Assembly: GCF_016650815.1 (NCBI RefSeq)
Contig: NZ_JAEKEZ010000033.1
Location: 124,001-188,000 of the forward strand
Source: Pseudomonas sp. TH31
GTDB taxonomy: Bacteria; Pseudomonadota; Gammaproteobacteria; Pseudomonadales; Pseudomonadaceae
Direction: 5' to 3'
Length of the DNA: 64,000 nucleotides
In this document: positions 17,940-27,035 of the stretch, one piece after another
How positions within the stretch are numbered: position 1 is the stretch's first letter
How the letters are laid out: each line of letters opens with the position of its first letter
The notes under the pieces: generated by a model
What the model saw: the letters and a program-made list of their open reading frames with translations, nothing else
Database searches by the model: none
What the model was told of the DNA's origin: nothing
Position numbers and translations under genes: made by a program

Positions 17940-18030
17940 TGTAGGAGCAAAGCTTGCTCGCGAAAGCGGCCTGTCAGTCAGCATCAATGTTGGATGTGCC
18001 ACCGTCTTCGCGAGCAGGCTCGCTCCCACA
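17940..18030. repeat. REP doublet, type A
   Basis: Inverted REP cores (GTAGGAGCAAAGCTTGCTCG and GCGAGCAGGCTCGCTCCCAC) separated by about 40 bases, directly after the PLP-enzyme gene. Confidence 0.85.
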
Positions 18031-18076
18031 AGGGTTCTTCGATAGGCACATGATGCTTGAACAGCCGAGATCAAAA

Positions 18077-18101
18077 TGTGGGAGCGGGCTTGCTCGCCCA
18101 C
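18077..18101. repeat. Single REP core, type A
   Basis: TGTGGGAGCGGGCTTGCTCG plus the end of an imperfect palindrome, an unpaired singlet next to the doublet at 17940-18030. Confidence 0.7.
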
Positions 18102-18166
18102 ATTTGGAACTCGCCACACAGGCAGATCGCGGGTTAGAGTCAGGGGCCGCTCAAGGAAGAATCACC

Positions 18167-18688
18167 ATGCCCACCACCGACCCGATCATCACCATCCAGC
18201 GCTTCAGCGAATCCCACATCGACGGTATCACCGCGCTTTACAACGATTCGGTCATTACCCGCCAAGTGCTGCAAATGCCGTTTCAATCCGCTGAGGTCTG
18301 GCGCAAACGCCTGGCGCCGGACAACGAACGCGTGGTGCAACTGGTGGCGCTGCATCAGGGGACGGTCATCGGCAATATCGGGCTGGAGCAGTTCTCGCGG
18401 ATCCGCCGCAGCCACGCCGGGAACCTCGGCATGGGCGTAGCCGGTGAATGGCAAGGCAAAGGGGTCGGCTCGAAACTGCTGGCAACGGCGCTGGACATCG
18501 CCGACAACTGGATGAACCTGCGCCGGGTCGAGCTTTCGGTGTACGCCGATAACGAAGCGGCCATCGCGCTGTACCGCAAGTTCGGTTTTGAAGACGAAGG
18601 CCTGTTTCGCGACTACGCCGTGCGCGACGGTGTGCTGGTGGATGCCTTGAGCATGGCGCGTCTGCGCTCCACGCCCAAGGCCGGCTGA
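18167..18688 (+). CDS. GNAT family N-acetyltransferase
   Basis: A 173-residue acetyl-CoA-dependent acetyltransferase. The pyrophosphate-binding loop is GEWQGKGVGSKLL (about residues 97-109), and the C-terminal half has VELSVYADNEAAIALYRKFG, the usual GNAT motif B region. The close match of ALYRKFGFEDEGLFRDYAVR to the SpeG/RimJ/PhnO-like acyl group suggests a small amine or peptide substrate, not determined. ATG at 18167 follows AAGGAAGA. Confidence 0.88.
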   Translation: MPTTDPIITIQRFSESHIDGITALYNDSVITRQVLQMPFQSAEVWRKRLAPDNERVVQLVALHQGTVIGNIGLEQFSRIRRSHAGNLGMGVAGEWQGKGVGSKLLATALDIADNWMNLRRVELSVYADNEAAIALYRKFGFEDEGLFRDYAVRDGVLVDALSMARLRSTPKAG

Positions 18689-18689
18689 C

Positions 18690-19382
18690 TCAGTTGTCCA
18701 GGGCGAACGCCACCGCCGCCTGCGCATGCAGTTCGGTGGTGTCGAACAGGGGCAGGGCGCTGTGCTCGGGTTTGATCAGCAAGGTGATTTCCGTGCAGCC
18801 AAGGATGATTGCCTGGGCGCCGCGCGCCGTCAGCGACTCGATGACTTGCTGGTAAACCTTGCGCGACGCCTCGCTGATCACCCCGACGCACAACTCGTCG
18901 TAAATGATCCGGTGCACGGCTTGGCGCTCTTCGACCTCTGGCACCAGCACCGTCAGCCCCATGGCTGCCAGACGATCCTTGAGAAAGTCCTGCTCCATGG
19001 TGAATGCGGTGCCCAGCAAGCCTACCTTAAGTGTCCCGGCCTCGACCGCCGCCTGGCCGGTCGGGTCGGCGATGTGCAGGAACGGAATGCCGATGGCGGC
19101 CTGAATCTGCCCGGCCACCTTGTGCATGGTGTTGGTACACAGCACCACGCACTCGGCGCCGCCGGCCTCCAGCCTGCGCGCGGCATCCACCAGAATCGCC
19201 GCCGCATCGCCCCAGCGCCCGGCATGCTGGGCCTGTTCGACAGGCCCGAAGTCGACGCTGTACATTAGCAATTGCGCCGAACGCAACGGCCCGAGTTGGT
19301 CACGGACTTGTTGGTTGATGAGGCGATAGTACTCGGCGCTGGACTCCCAGCTCATGCCGCCGATCAGGCCGATGGTGCGCAT
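18690..19382 (-). CDS. Aspartate/glutamate racemase family protein
   Basis: A 230-residue PLP-independent racemase with a two-lobed fold. The two catalytic cysteines are present: VVLCTNTMHK in the N-terminal lobe and ILGCTEITLL in the C-terminal lobe. It starts MRTIGLIGGMSWESSAEYY, a hallmark of the aspartate racemase (YgeA-like) group, which racemises aspartate, glutamate or several amino acids. It converges with the acetyltransferase gene (one base between stops) and is divergent from an AraC regulator. Confidence 0.92.
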   Translation of the reverse strand: MRTIGLIGGMSWESSAEYYRLINQQVRDQLGPLRSAQLLMYSVDFGPVEQAQHAGRWGDAAAILVDAARRLEAGGAECVVLCTNTMHKVAGQIQAAIGIPFLHIADPTGQAAVEAGTLKVGLLGTAFTMEQDFLKDRLAAMGLTVLVPEVEERQAVHRIIYDELCVGVISEASRKVYQQVIESLTARGAQAIILGCTEITLLIKPEHSALPLFDTTELHAQAAVAFALDN

Positions 19383-19460
19383 GCTGTGCTCCTGTTGTTG
19401 GCTACCCTTTGTCAGAGAGTCTCCCGTGGATTCGAGCGTCGATCTATCAGGAAATTTCAC

Positions 19461-20228
19461 ATGCTGAGCCAAAGCCTGCTGAGCGATACAGTTTGCCTGC
19501 AACTGCTGCCGCGTGCTGCTTACAGCGCACGGGATCCGGCGCAATGGCACACGCTTGGCGTGACGCTGGAGCCCCAGCAAGGCGTACATGCCATCGATTC
19601 GGATCATCGGGTGGACTTCGACACGCTGCCCGGCGTACTGGCGCATACCCCGGTCGGCGTCGAGGTGTTTTCCGAATCGGCCAGCGGCGGTGAATACCTG
19701 GTACTACGGATGGACGAACACTTCGCCCATCAATACGTGCCTTTGGTAAACCATCGCGTGCAGTCCGCCGGGAATGGCCGGGCGTTAGCGCTGGCGAGAG
19801 CGTTGCGGCGTTTGCTGCTGGCCCCGCAACCTGACCGGTTGGCCCTGGAACAAGGTGTGCTGGCGTTTGTCGGTCTGGCGGGTGTACCTGCCGAAAACGC
19901 GCAGAGGACCACGCCCCAGGCCTTCGCCCGAGTGCTGGATCAGATTGCCGGGCAGTTCCATCACCCCCTGAGCCTGGAACAGCTGGCCGTTACTTATGGA
20001 CACAATGAATTGCGTTTTCTGCGCGACTTCACCCGTGCCATTGGCCTCACGCCCCACGCGTATCTGATTGAGGTCAGGCTGCAGGCCGCGCGCCGACTGA
20101 TCGAACAGACGGATCTGCCCCTGGCCAGCATCGCCCAGGACGCAGGCTTCGCCCATCAGTCGCACATGGGCAGCGCCTTTCGTAAACACCTGGCCATGAC
20201 CCCCAGCCAGTACCGCTCACGCTTTTAG
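19461..20228 (+). CDS. AraC family transcriptional regulator
   Basis: A 255-residue regulator. The N-terminal 150 residues form a beta-rich effector domain of unrecognised type; the C-terminal 100 carry two helix-turn-helix motifs ending LASIAQDAGFAHQSHMGSAF and LAMTPSQYRSRF, the conserved AraC/XylS end. It is divergent from the racemase gene (78 bases), so control of that gene is plausible. An ATG at 19461 is used; the N-terminal residues upstream of it in the frame look non-coding. Confidence 0.9.
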   Translation: MLSQSLLSDTVCLQLLPRAAYSARDPAQWHTLGVTLEPQQGVHAIDSDHRVDFDTLPGVLAHTPVGVEVFSESASGGEYLVLRMDEHFAHQYVPLVNHRVQSAGNGRALALARALRRLLLAPQPDRLALEQGVLAFVGLAGVPAENAQRTTPQAFARVLDQIAGQFHHPLSLEQLAVTYGHNELRFLRDFTRAIGLTPHAYLIEVRLQAARRLIEQTDLPLASIAQDAGFAHQSHMGSAFRKHLAMTPSQYRSRF

Positions 20229-20298
20229 TCGTACGCCGGTGGCGCGCATCTGCCATGCTCAAAGTCCGCAGCACTGCTTCAACCATAGGAACACCGCA

Positions 20299-20793
20299 AT
20301 GGACGACGTACAGCAACTGGGTGAGATGCTTCGCCACTACGCAGAAAGCGAAGCGCACAAGAAGCAATTGTTTGAGTCGCAATCGGCCGTGTGGGCGACG
20401 CGCATTGGTGAGCTGTTCGATCAGATCCAGCACTGGCTGGAACCGGTCCAGGCACCGAATCTGCTGGAAGTGAGCCGTGAGGTGTACGTCGCCTCGGTGC
20501 CGAGCGTGCCGGTCGAGACTTCGACCTTCAAGACCGAGAAGCTGACGGTGGTGATTGCCGGTAAACCGGTGGAGTTTGTGCCGGATGTGATGGGGGCGGG
20601 TGGTCAGATTTCACTGGCGGTGATGGGCCTGACGGCCGCGCGTTACGGCAGCATTTCGCTGGTGTGCCTGCCGCCATCCGCGAGCTGGCAGTGGCGCAAG
20701 ACCAACGGCCTGAAAGACCCGGATACGTTCAGCTTTGATGCGAATTTTTTGGCGTTGCAGTTACAGAGTCTGATTCCGCGCGAACGCGGCTGA
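20299..20793 (+). CDS. Hypothetical protein
   Basis: A 164-residue soluble protein, start MDDVQQLGEMLRHYAESEAH. The N-terminal 60 residues are predicted helical and the rest mixed, with ASVPSVPVETSTFKTEKLTV and VEFVPDVMGAGGQISLAVMG. No signal peptide, membrane segment or recognised motif. The family resembles other short conserved Pseudomonas proteins, but I assign no function. It follows the AraC gene by 70 bases and is followed by a REP doublet. Confidence 0.7.
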   Translation: MDDVQQLGEMLRHYAESEAHKKQLFESQSAVWATRIGELFDQIQHWLEPVQAPNLLEVSREVYVASVPSVPVETSTFKTEKLTVVIAGKPVEFVPDVMGAGGQISLAVMGLTAARYGSISLVCLPPSASWQWRKTNGLKDPDTFSFDANFLALQLQSLIPRERG

Positions 20794-20817
20794 TCTTTCT
20801 GAGCGAGCGCGAACCCC

Positions 20818-20907
20818 TGTGGGAGCGAGCCTGCTCGCGATGGCGGAGGGTCAGTCAACATGGATGTTGAATGCTAAACCGCTATCGCGAGCAAGCTCGC
20901 TCCCACA
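20818..20907. repeat. REP doublet, type A
   Basis: TGTGGGAGCGAGCCTGCTCG and its inverted copy ending GAGCAAGCTCGCTCCCACA enclose about 40 bases between two convergent genes. Confidence 0.88.
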
Positions 20908-20922
20908 TTGATCGGCGTTGCG

Positions 20923-21144
20923 TCAAATTTCCAGGTCGCCCCAACCAGATTTAGCTTCCTCCGGCGCCACCGCCTTCACCGTCTTGCCCGTCGCCAATTC
21001 CACCCGCCTTGCCACCTCCGGGTCATCGGCAAACGGGATCAAGCTCGCATCCTCCAGGCTCTGCGCCGTCTGATGCTTCAAGCAATATTCGATGGCCAGC
21101 CAGAACCCGATAACCCCGAACAGATTCAACATCATCTCGATCAT
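20923..21144 (-). CDS. Small cbb3-oxidase-associated membrane protein (CcoQ-like)
   Basis: A 73-residue protein with one N-terminal membrane helix (MMLNLFGVIGFWLAIEYCL) and a polar, charged cytoplasmic tail. It follows the orphan ccoN gene by 15 bases on the same strand. P. aeruginosa has the same arrangement with ccoN4 and a CcoQ-like small gene. It probably stabilises or supports assembly of the CcoN4-containing oxidase. Confidence 0.75.
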   Translation of the reverse strand: MIEMMLNLFGVIGFWLAIEYCLKHQTAQSLEDASLIPFADDPEVARRVELATGKTVKAVAPEEAKSGWGDLEI

Positions 21145-21159
21145 CTCAAGCTCCTTGCC

Positions 21160-22586
21160 TCAGGCAATCTGCGCTTCACGCTCGGCCATCACCACGTCCG
21201 CCACCCGAACCGTGCGCCAGCAGTTGTAAGCCATCAGCAGCATGCCGCTGAGGAAGAACACCCCGCCGGCAAACCGCACCACAAACCCTGGATGGCTGGC
21301 CTGCAAGGCCTCGACGAAGGAGTAAGTCAGCGTGCCGTCGTCGTTGATCGCGCGCCACATCAGGCCTTGGGTGATGCCGTTGACCCACATCGACGCGATG
21401 TAGAGCACGGTGCCGATGGTCGCCAGCCAGAAGTGCAGGTTGATCAGCGGCGTGCTGAACATCTGCTCGCGGCCGAAGACTTTCGGCACCATGTGGTAAA
21501 TCGCGCCGAAGGTGATCATCGCTACCCAACCCAAAGCACCCGCGTGAACGTGGCCGATGGTCCAGTCGGTATAGTGGGAGAGGGCGTTCACCGTCTTGAT
21601 CGCCATCATCGGCCCTCGAACGTAGACATGCCGTAGAAGGCCAGCGACAGCACCAGGAAACGCAGGATCGGATCGGTGCGCAACTTATGCCAGGCGCCCG
21701 AGAGCGTCATCATCCCGTTGATCATCCCGCCCCAGCTTGGCGCCAGCAGGATCAGCGACATCGCCATGCCCAGCGACTGCGCCCAGTCCGGCAGCGCGGT
21801 GTAGTGCAAGTGGTGCGGGCCAGCCCAGATGTACAGGGTGATCAGCGCCCAGAAATGCACGATCGACAACCGATACGAGTACACCGGCCGTCCGACCTGT
21901 TTTGGCACGAAGTAGTACATCATCCCCAGGAATCCGGTGGTCAGGAAGAAACCCACCGCGTTGTGCCCGTACCACCACTGCACCATGGCATCGGTGGCCC
22001 CGGAATACACCGGATACGACTTGAACCAGCCCACCGGAATCGACAGGTGATTGACCACGTGCAGCATGGCGATCACCACGATGAACGCGCCGAAAAACCA
22101 GTTGCCGACGTAGATGTGCCTGGTCTTGCGCTGCACCACGGTGGTGAAGAACACGATGGCGTAGGCGACCCAGACCACGGTCATCCACACCGCACCGGAG
22201 AACTCGATCTCGGCGTATTCCTTGGTGGTGGTGTAGCCCAGCGGCAAGGAGATCAGCATCACCACGATCACCGATTGCCAGCCCCAGAAGGTGAACGCTG
22301 CGAGCTTGTCCGAGAACAGCCGCACCTGGCAGGTGCGCTGCACCGCGTAGTAACTGGCGGCGAATTGTGCGCTGCCGGCAAAGCCGAAAATCACCAGGCT
22401 GGTGTGCAGCGGACGCAAGCGGCCGAAGGTGGTCCACGGCAGATCGAGGTTCATCTCGGGCCACACCAGTTGCGAGGCGATAAACACCCCCATTGCCATC
22501 CCCACGACGCCCCAAACAATGGTTGCCACGATGAATTGGCGGACGACCTTGTAGTTATAGGCCTGTCCGATTGTTGCTGTGCTCAT
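21160..22586 (-). CDS. ccoN4: Orphan cbb3-type cytochrome c oxidase subunit I (CcoN4-like), frameshifted as given
   Basis: The catalytic subunit of a cbb3 terminal oxidase, 475 residues after repair, with about twelve membrane segments. Histidine ligands can be recognised in RLRPLHTSLVIFGFAG (low-spin haem), WWYGHNAVGFFLTTGFLG and GPHHLHYTALPDWAQS (binuclear centre), and HVHAGALGWVAM near the C-terminus. The frame breaks at 21611-21612: two C residues in the coding strand where three give STFEGPMMAIKTVNALSHY. No ccoO or ccoP is adjacent, so it must share subunits from another locus, as known for CcoN4 isoforms under low oxygen, nitrite or cyanide. Confidence 0.88.
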
Positions 22587-22811
22587 GGTCAGTTCATCCA
22601 TGCAAAGTCTCGCCAGGCCACCCGGTCTGGCATGGGATGCACTGTAGAAACCCTGCCAGAAACAAAACAGACTCAGGAAAACTAGATTTATGCGGATCAG
22701 ATGCGAGGCATGCCTGCGGCCATCTGCCGCGCTCTGATACGGTTTTTTAGGTTTCAGGTGGATCTGTAACGTGCTGCGCCGTAGGTCCATCATACTCACC
22801 ACAAAGCCCCC

Positions 22812-22852
22812 TGTAGCAGCTGTCGAGCACCGCGAGGCAGCGTTCGGCGCGG
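22812..22852. repeat. REP-like singlet, type C (TGTAGCAGCTGTCGAGCACC)
   Basis: About 40 bases identical to one arm of the large palindrome at 40450-40620, 18 kb away. It contains the internal palindrome CGAGCACCGCGAGGC-like core and lies upstream of ccoN4 and the divergent membrane protein gene. Confidence 0.75.
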
Positions 22853-22978
22853 GCCGCTATGGGCCGAGCCTCCTCAGGGAGTGTTTTTGCTTGGGGAGGT
22901 GATAGCATTTTGGTAGAGTCCGCGCACTCAGCGATTTTTTTGGCTGCATGGACGAAATCAAGAAGGGAGTCTGGCGTT

Positions 22979-23946
22979 GTGAGTTTCGGCAAGAAGATTT
23001 TAGGGTTGACGGCATTTTTACTGATGTTGACCCTGTGGGGCGGTTACTTCTACGTGTTCCAGGAAAACCGCGGCGGGCAGTTGGGCGGCGCCTATGACAG
23101 CACCGCCTGGTGCGGCACGCCACCGTCCGCCGACGCGCTGGCGCTGGGCAAGGACCAGTTGACCCTGCGCATCACCAACAACCTGCGCGGCGAGTTTATG
23201 CTCGGTGGCTCGATCATCGTTTCCGAGCGCACCTTTAACCGCTACGACCTGGGCCGCAATGAACTGCGCCTGCGTCTGGAGCCGTTGCCGTGGTCCTACG
23301 GCGCCACGCCGATCTTCCTCGAGCAGGTCAGGATCAAACCCCTGAGCCGCAATCTCGCCTCGGACAACAGAAGTGCCTACGCCGAACTCGAGTCGCGACC
23401 GATCGGCGTCCAGGGAGGGTCACCGAGTTTCCCTTCGACACCTACCGCTACGGCTACAAACCGGTGCTCTATTACCTCAAGGGCAACGAACGCATCGACC
23501 TGCGTTTCCGTCACATCACCACCCTGATGGAGATGTCGAACACCTTTACGCCGATCCAGAAGTACAACCGCGTCGAGTACGTCAACGAGAAAAACTCGAT
23601 GGTTCGCGATGAGGATTACAAGCCATATGCGGCCAACGAATGCGCGTTCAGCGTCGAGCGCAAGGGCTCGTTCAAGGTGATTGTCCTGCTGTTGTTGCTG
23701 GTGATTTGCTTGCCGCTCATGCACGTGTTTTATCGCGATGAACCGGGTATCGACTTCCTGGCCACACTGGTGGGGATTGGTGCGATAAGGGTGCTGCTGG
23801 TGGGGCCGTTGCAGGATTTCCAGCTGTACAACATCGACTTCCTGTTTGGCGCGGCGATTCTGCTGGTGGGGACGGTGTCGTTGATCAAGGCGATGCGGGC
23901 CAATAGTCGGCGCGAATTGGCGGCTAAGAGTGGGTCGTCCTGGTGA
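22979..23946 (+). CDS. Hypothetical membrane protein, frameshifted as given
   Basis: 322 residues after repair, family not recognised. One membrane helix near the N-terminus (LGLTAFLLMLTLWGGYFYV), a predicted periplasmic beta-rich domain of about 200 residues, and three C-terminal membrane helices (from VIVLLLLLVICLPLMHVFY on). The frame breaks at 23413-23415, where a fourth G gives ELESRPIGVQGRVTEFPFD. Start is a GTG at 22979 preceded by GGGAGT. It is divergent from ccoN4. No function is assigned. Confidence 0.75.
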
Positions 23947-24005
23947 TTTGCAGTTCAGGGATGTGTGGTGGCTGAACTGACGAAGGCGATCTATCAGGCA
24001 GCATT

Positions 24006-24358
24006 TCACTCCCCGACAAACCACCGGTAATACGGATTCCCCCCATCCCCCAGCATCACCTCGCGAATGTCCCGCGCCCAGGCATCACGGTTACCATCGT
24101 AAGCATGCAAACTCGCCCGATAAAACTGCATCAAGCGTTGGTGGTGCGCGTTCATTTGCTCGTTGAACCCGGTGGCTGAACCGATACCCACGTCCTGCAA
24201 AGTGCTGCGAACGCTGTCCTGCTGGAAGCGCTGGTGGATTTTCTGCGCATCCAGTTCAATCGGCTCCCTCGAACGCACCAGCAGCATTTCGTGGAACTCA
24301 TGACCGTCGGGCTGCACCCCGCCGCCAGCAATGGCCGAGAAACGCAGTTCCTATCCAT
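24006..24358 (-). CDS. Hypothetical protein, frameshifted as given
   Basis: 117 residues after repair, not recognised. Starts MDRNCVSRPLLAAG with GGAGC upstream; the frame breaks at 24317-24320, where a fifth G in the coding strand gives PLLAAGVQPDGHEFHEMLL. The C-terminal half is helical and polar (QMNAHHQRLMQFYRASLHAY; WARDIREVMLGDGGNPYYRW). No signal or membrane segment. Confidence 0.6.
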
Positions 24359-24410
24359 GAAAGCTGCTCCGGTCATGGTCGTTTTATTGTGTGTTTTGTT
24401 GCTGTCGCAT

Positions 24411-25817
24411 TTATTGGCTAATCGGTGTCAACGGCGGAATCTTCCACTGACCGTTGACCACTTCCGGCTTAGGCAGGTACAGGCGCAGCACTGAGTAGAA
24501 CGGCCCGTGCGGTGCCGGCAGCCAGTTGCTTTTCTTGCCATCCACCGGCTCCGAATGCTGCACATACAGGGTCAGCCCGCCGTCGGCATCGCGCTTGAGC
24601 CTGGGCAACATCCGCGAATTGATCAGGTAGCGCTTCATGTGGTTGGCCACCAGCAACTTGGTCTTGCCGTCGTACAGGGTCAGCGACCAGAAGGCGTCGG
24701 CCGGTGGCAGCTCGTCCTTGTTGAAGTGCAGGGTGTAGCTGTGGCGGGCGCCGTTGAGTGGTTTGCCCTGGTTGTCGACAAAGTAGCCGATATAATTCGC
24801 CTCTTCGGCGGAGTTGCCGAAGATCCCGACATTGGCGCCGACGTAGCGATACAGGTAGTTGCCGTTCAGGTGATCGCGCGTGCCGAAGAAGTCGCCGCTG
24901 GTGACCTGGTGCGTGTCGATCTTGTCCTTTTTGAACTGGGCGAACTCGGCCTTGCCGTCGGCGATGCCGTCGTCCAGTGCCTTGCGTTGTTCGGCGCTCA
25001 GGTCGCTGACTTTGAACGGCTGGCCACCGACGATGCCGATCTTGGCGAAGCGTGCCAGCAGGTCTTTTTCCACGTCCTGGGGCGGGGCGAAACCCAGCAT
25101 GAAGTTGAGGTAGCGGAACAGCTCAGGGCTGTCGCTCATCGTCGGGGTGGGTTTGGGCCAATCGACTTTTGGCGCGGCAGGTGGCGCTGGTTGCTTGAGG
25201 TACTGGCTGAGGGTTTGCACCTTGTAGGCGTTCTGGATCAGCTTGACCTTGTTCAGGTCGGCATTGTCGAACAGCTGCGTGCGATACAGCGCGTAGGCAA
25301 TGTTGCTTTCACTGCGCACCAGCCGATCGATGTTCACCGGTTGCTGGCCCTGCCAGTCCGGGCCGGCAATCATGAAGGTGCCGCCCTTGTTGCCGGTGCT
25401 GCGGGTGCCCAGGTACCCAAAGTTTTGCGTGTAGAGGTCGATCAACTGCACCGAGTAGTAACGGTTTTCTGCAATGGGCGGCAGGGTCAGCACCACGGGT
25501 TCCGTGCGCAGGTCCATCCAGACGAAGGAGTAGGGCGTGTCGGAGTTAGGGGTGACAAATGCAGTGTCCGCGGGCGTGAACACCTTGGTGGTGTTGCCGA
25601 TCTTGTTAAACGGTGCCTTGAAATTCGGCCCGCTCTTGTCCACGGCTTGGGTGTAGAGGGTCTTGTACATCTCCACTACCGGGAAGCCGTACAGGTAGGC
25701 TTCCCTGGCGAGGCCGCGGGCCTCTTCAGGCGTGGCGCTGAAATCCGCCCAGGCACTGCAACTGAGCAGTAACGAGAGGCTTGCAAGCATCAGGCGTGGG
25801 GCTTTTTCAAACTGCAT
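24411..25817 (-). CDS. Exported DUF1254/DUF1214 domain protein
   Basis: A 468-residue secreted protein with a signal peptide ending SCSAWA. The N-terminal domain (about 30-170) has the DUF1254 pattern (LAREAYLYGFPVVEMYKTLY; FVTPNSDTPYSFVWMDLR; YYSVQLIDLYTQNFGYLG), and the C-terminal domain (about 345-455) has the DUF1214 pattern ending in PLTPI. The biochemical role of these paired domains is unknown. Two more genes follow the same strand upstream: a small secreted protein and a deleted transporter gene, perhaps remnants of one outer-surface operon. Confidence 0.85.
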   Translation of the reverse strand: MQFEKAPRLMLASLSLLLSCSAWADFSATPEEARGLAREAYLYGFPVVEMYKTLYTQAVDKSGPNFKAPFNKIGNTTKVFTPADTAFVTPNSDTPYSFVWMDLRTEPVVLTLPPIAENRYYSVQLIDLYTQNFGYLGTRSTGNKGGTFMIAGPDWQGQQPVNIDRLVRSESNIAYALYRTQLFDNADLNKVKLIQNAYKVQTLSQYLKQPAPPAAPKVDWPKPTPTMSDSPELFRYLNFMLGFAPPQDVEKDLLARFAKIGIVGGQPFKVSDLSAEQRKALDDGIADGKAEFAQFKKDKIDTHQVTSGDFFGTRDHLNGNYLYRYVGANVGIFGNSAEEANYIGYFVDNQGKPLNGARHSYTLHFNKDELPPADAFWSLTLYDGKTKLLVANHMKRYLINSRMLPRLKRDADGGLTLYVQHSEPVDGKKSNWLPAPHGPFYSVLRLYLPKPEVVNGQWKIPPLTPISQ

Positions 25818-25870
25818 GGTGTGTCCTTTTTGTGTAATGCCAGTCAGTTGAGACTGAACACAGAACCCTT

Positions 25871-25960
25871 TGTGGGAGCGAGCCTGCTCGCGATGACGGT
25901 TGTCCATTCAACACATCTATTGCCTGCCAATAAGCCATCGCGAGCAGGCTCGCTCCCACA
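25871..25960. repeat. REP doublet, type A
   Basis: TGTGGGAGCGAGCCTGCTCG and inverted copy ending GCAGGCTCGCTCCCACA, immediately upstream of the DUF1254 protein gene. Confidence 0.88.
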
Positions 25961-25989
25961 GGTTGCTGATTGATGTCAGGCATCGATCG

Positions 25990-26193
25990 TTATTCCACTA
26001 CTTTGATGTCATCGAGTTTCCAGCTCTTGTCGACATACGCTTCAGTCGGCGCATACAGCCGTGAGTAGCTGGACGAGTGCTGCCCCGGCGGGGTTTGTAC
26101 CCCGATTTCCCGTGCCTGCGCTTGAGCGCCAACACCACAACTGGCGAACATCGCCATCACACTGAACCCTGCCGCACGAAGTGAAATATGCAT
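25990..26193 (-). CDS. Small secreted protein, unrecognised
   Basis: A 67-residue protein with a clear signal peptide (starts MHISLRAAGFSVMAMF, cleavage near AQA). The mature part of about 40 residues contains YAPTEAYVDKSWKLDDIKVV. Ten bases separate it from the upstream transporter remnant on the same strand. It may be complete or may be the truncated start of a larger gene. Confidence 0.5.
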   Translation of the reverse strand: MHISLRAAGFSVMAMFASCGVGAQAQAREIGVQTPPGQHSSSYSRLYAPTEAYVDKSWKLDDIKVVE

Positions 26194-26203
26194 ATGAGTG
26201 TCC

Positions 26204-26609
26204 TTATTTGCCGAACGTGACGTTGATCCCGGCGAACAGCGTGAACTGCGGCAAACCATCGCCTTTGCGTTCCACGGTCCATTGGGGTTCTACGAAGGTG
26301 TTGATAATGTTGCTCCCGGATTTCCAGACCTTGCCGCCACCCAACCCGATAGGGATGTAATGGGTGTCGTTCTTCAGGTCAAAGGTCCAGGTCCCGGTCG
26401 AGCGCAGGTGCCAGCCCTTGGCCAGGTTTGGTATGAACATTGGTATCGTAGAGCCTGGGCGTGTAGTAATCCTGCAAGTTGGCGCCGGGCGCCAGGTTCA
26501 ACGGGTTGTTACTCTTGTTGGCTTCCTCGGCGTTATCCGCCTGAGCACAAATGGCAGACGCCATGAGTGACACCAGCAAAAGTGCGTGCGCTCCTGGATT
26601 TTTCGACAT
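26204..26609 (-). pseudogene. Neuromedin-U-type transporter/porin-like gene with internal deletion
   Basis: The 5' end encodes a signal peptide (MSKNPGAHALLLVSLMASAI) and NNPLNLAPGANLQDYYTPRL; the 3' end encodes a C-terminal beta strand series (GWHLRSTGTWTFDLKNDTHY, IPIGLGGGKVWKSGS, LPQFTLFAGINVTFGK). Related outer-membrane-like proteins have about 250-300 residues; only about 130 codons remain and the two ends are in different frames around 26430. Some 400 bases of the middle have been lost. This is a true deletion, unlike the single-base frameshifts elsewhere in the window. Confidence 0.7.
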
Positions 26610-26896
26610 GATTCCCCCGGTTCCTTGGTGGCTCAGTGGACGAACTCGGCCATATGCTTGGCCTTTACTGCGTAATCTCTTTTCGATCAAGCCTGTAGGA
26701 CACGTCAGTTGACGCTAGCAGCTAACCAAGAGTTAGCCAGCCAAAAGGTTTTATTCTTTCGTTATGTGTACGTGTTCTCGTTATTTCTGTGAACTGGAAA
26801 GTTAAATCGAATCAGGAGGTTGGCGGCGGGGTGTGAGCTTCCAGTCAGGTTAAAGCGCAGGCAGAGGCACAAATGTTATGCGCTCAGACGTTTCAT

Positions 26897-26985
26897 TGTG
26901 GGAGCGAGCCTGCTCGCGAAAGCGGTCGATCAGTCATAGATGTTTTGGCTGACACGCCTCCATCGCGAGCAGGCTTGCTCCCACA
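26897..26985. repeat. REP doublet, type A
   Basis: TGTGGGAGCGAGCCTGCTCG and its inverse ending GCAGGCTTGCTCCCACA, between the transporter remnant and the YCII gene. Confidence 0.85.
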
Positions 26986-27035
26986 GGGGGGGTTACCTAT
27001 TCAGGTAGTTGGATCTTGTCCAGCATCGGCCAACA

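Noticed and set aside
24507..25772. A 421-codon frame opposite the DUF1254 protein
   Set aside because: Shadow; the minus strand has a signal peptide and both domain patterns.
26204..26609. Considered as another single-base frameshift
   Set aside because: About half the protein is missing, so no one-base change restores it; treated as a deletion.
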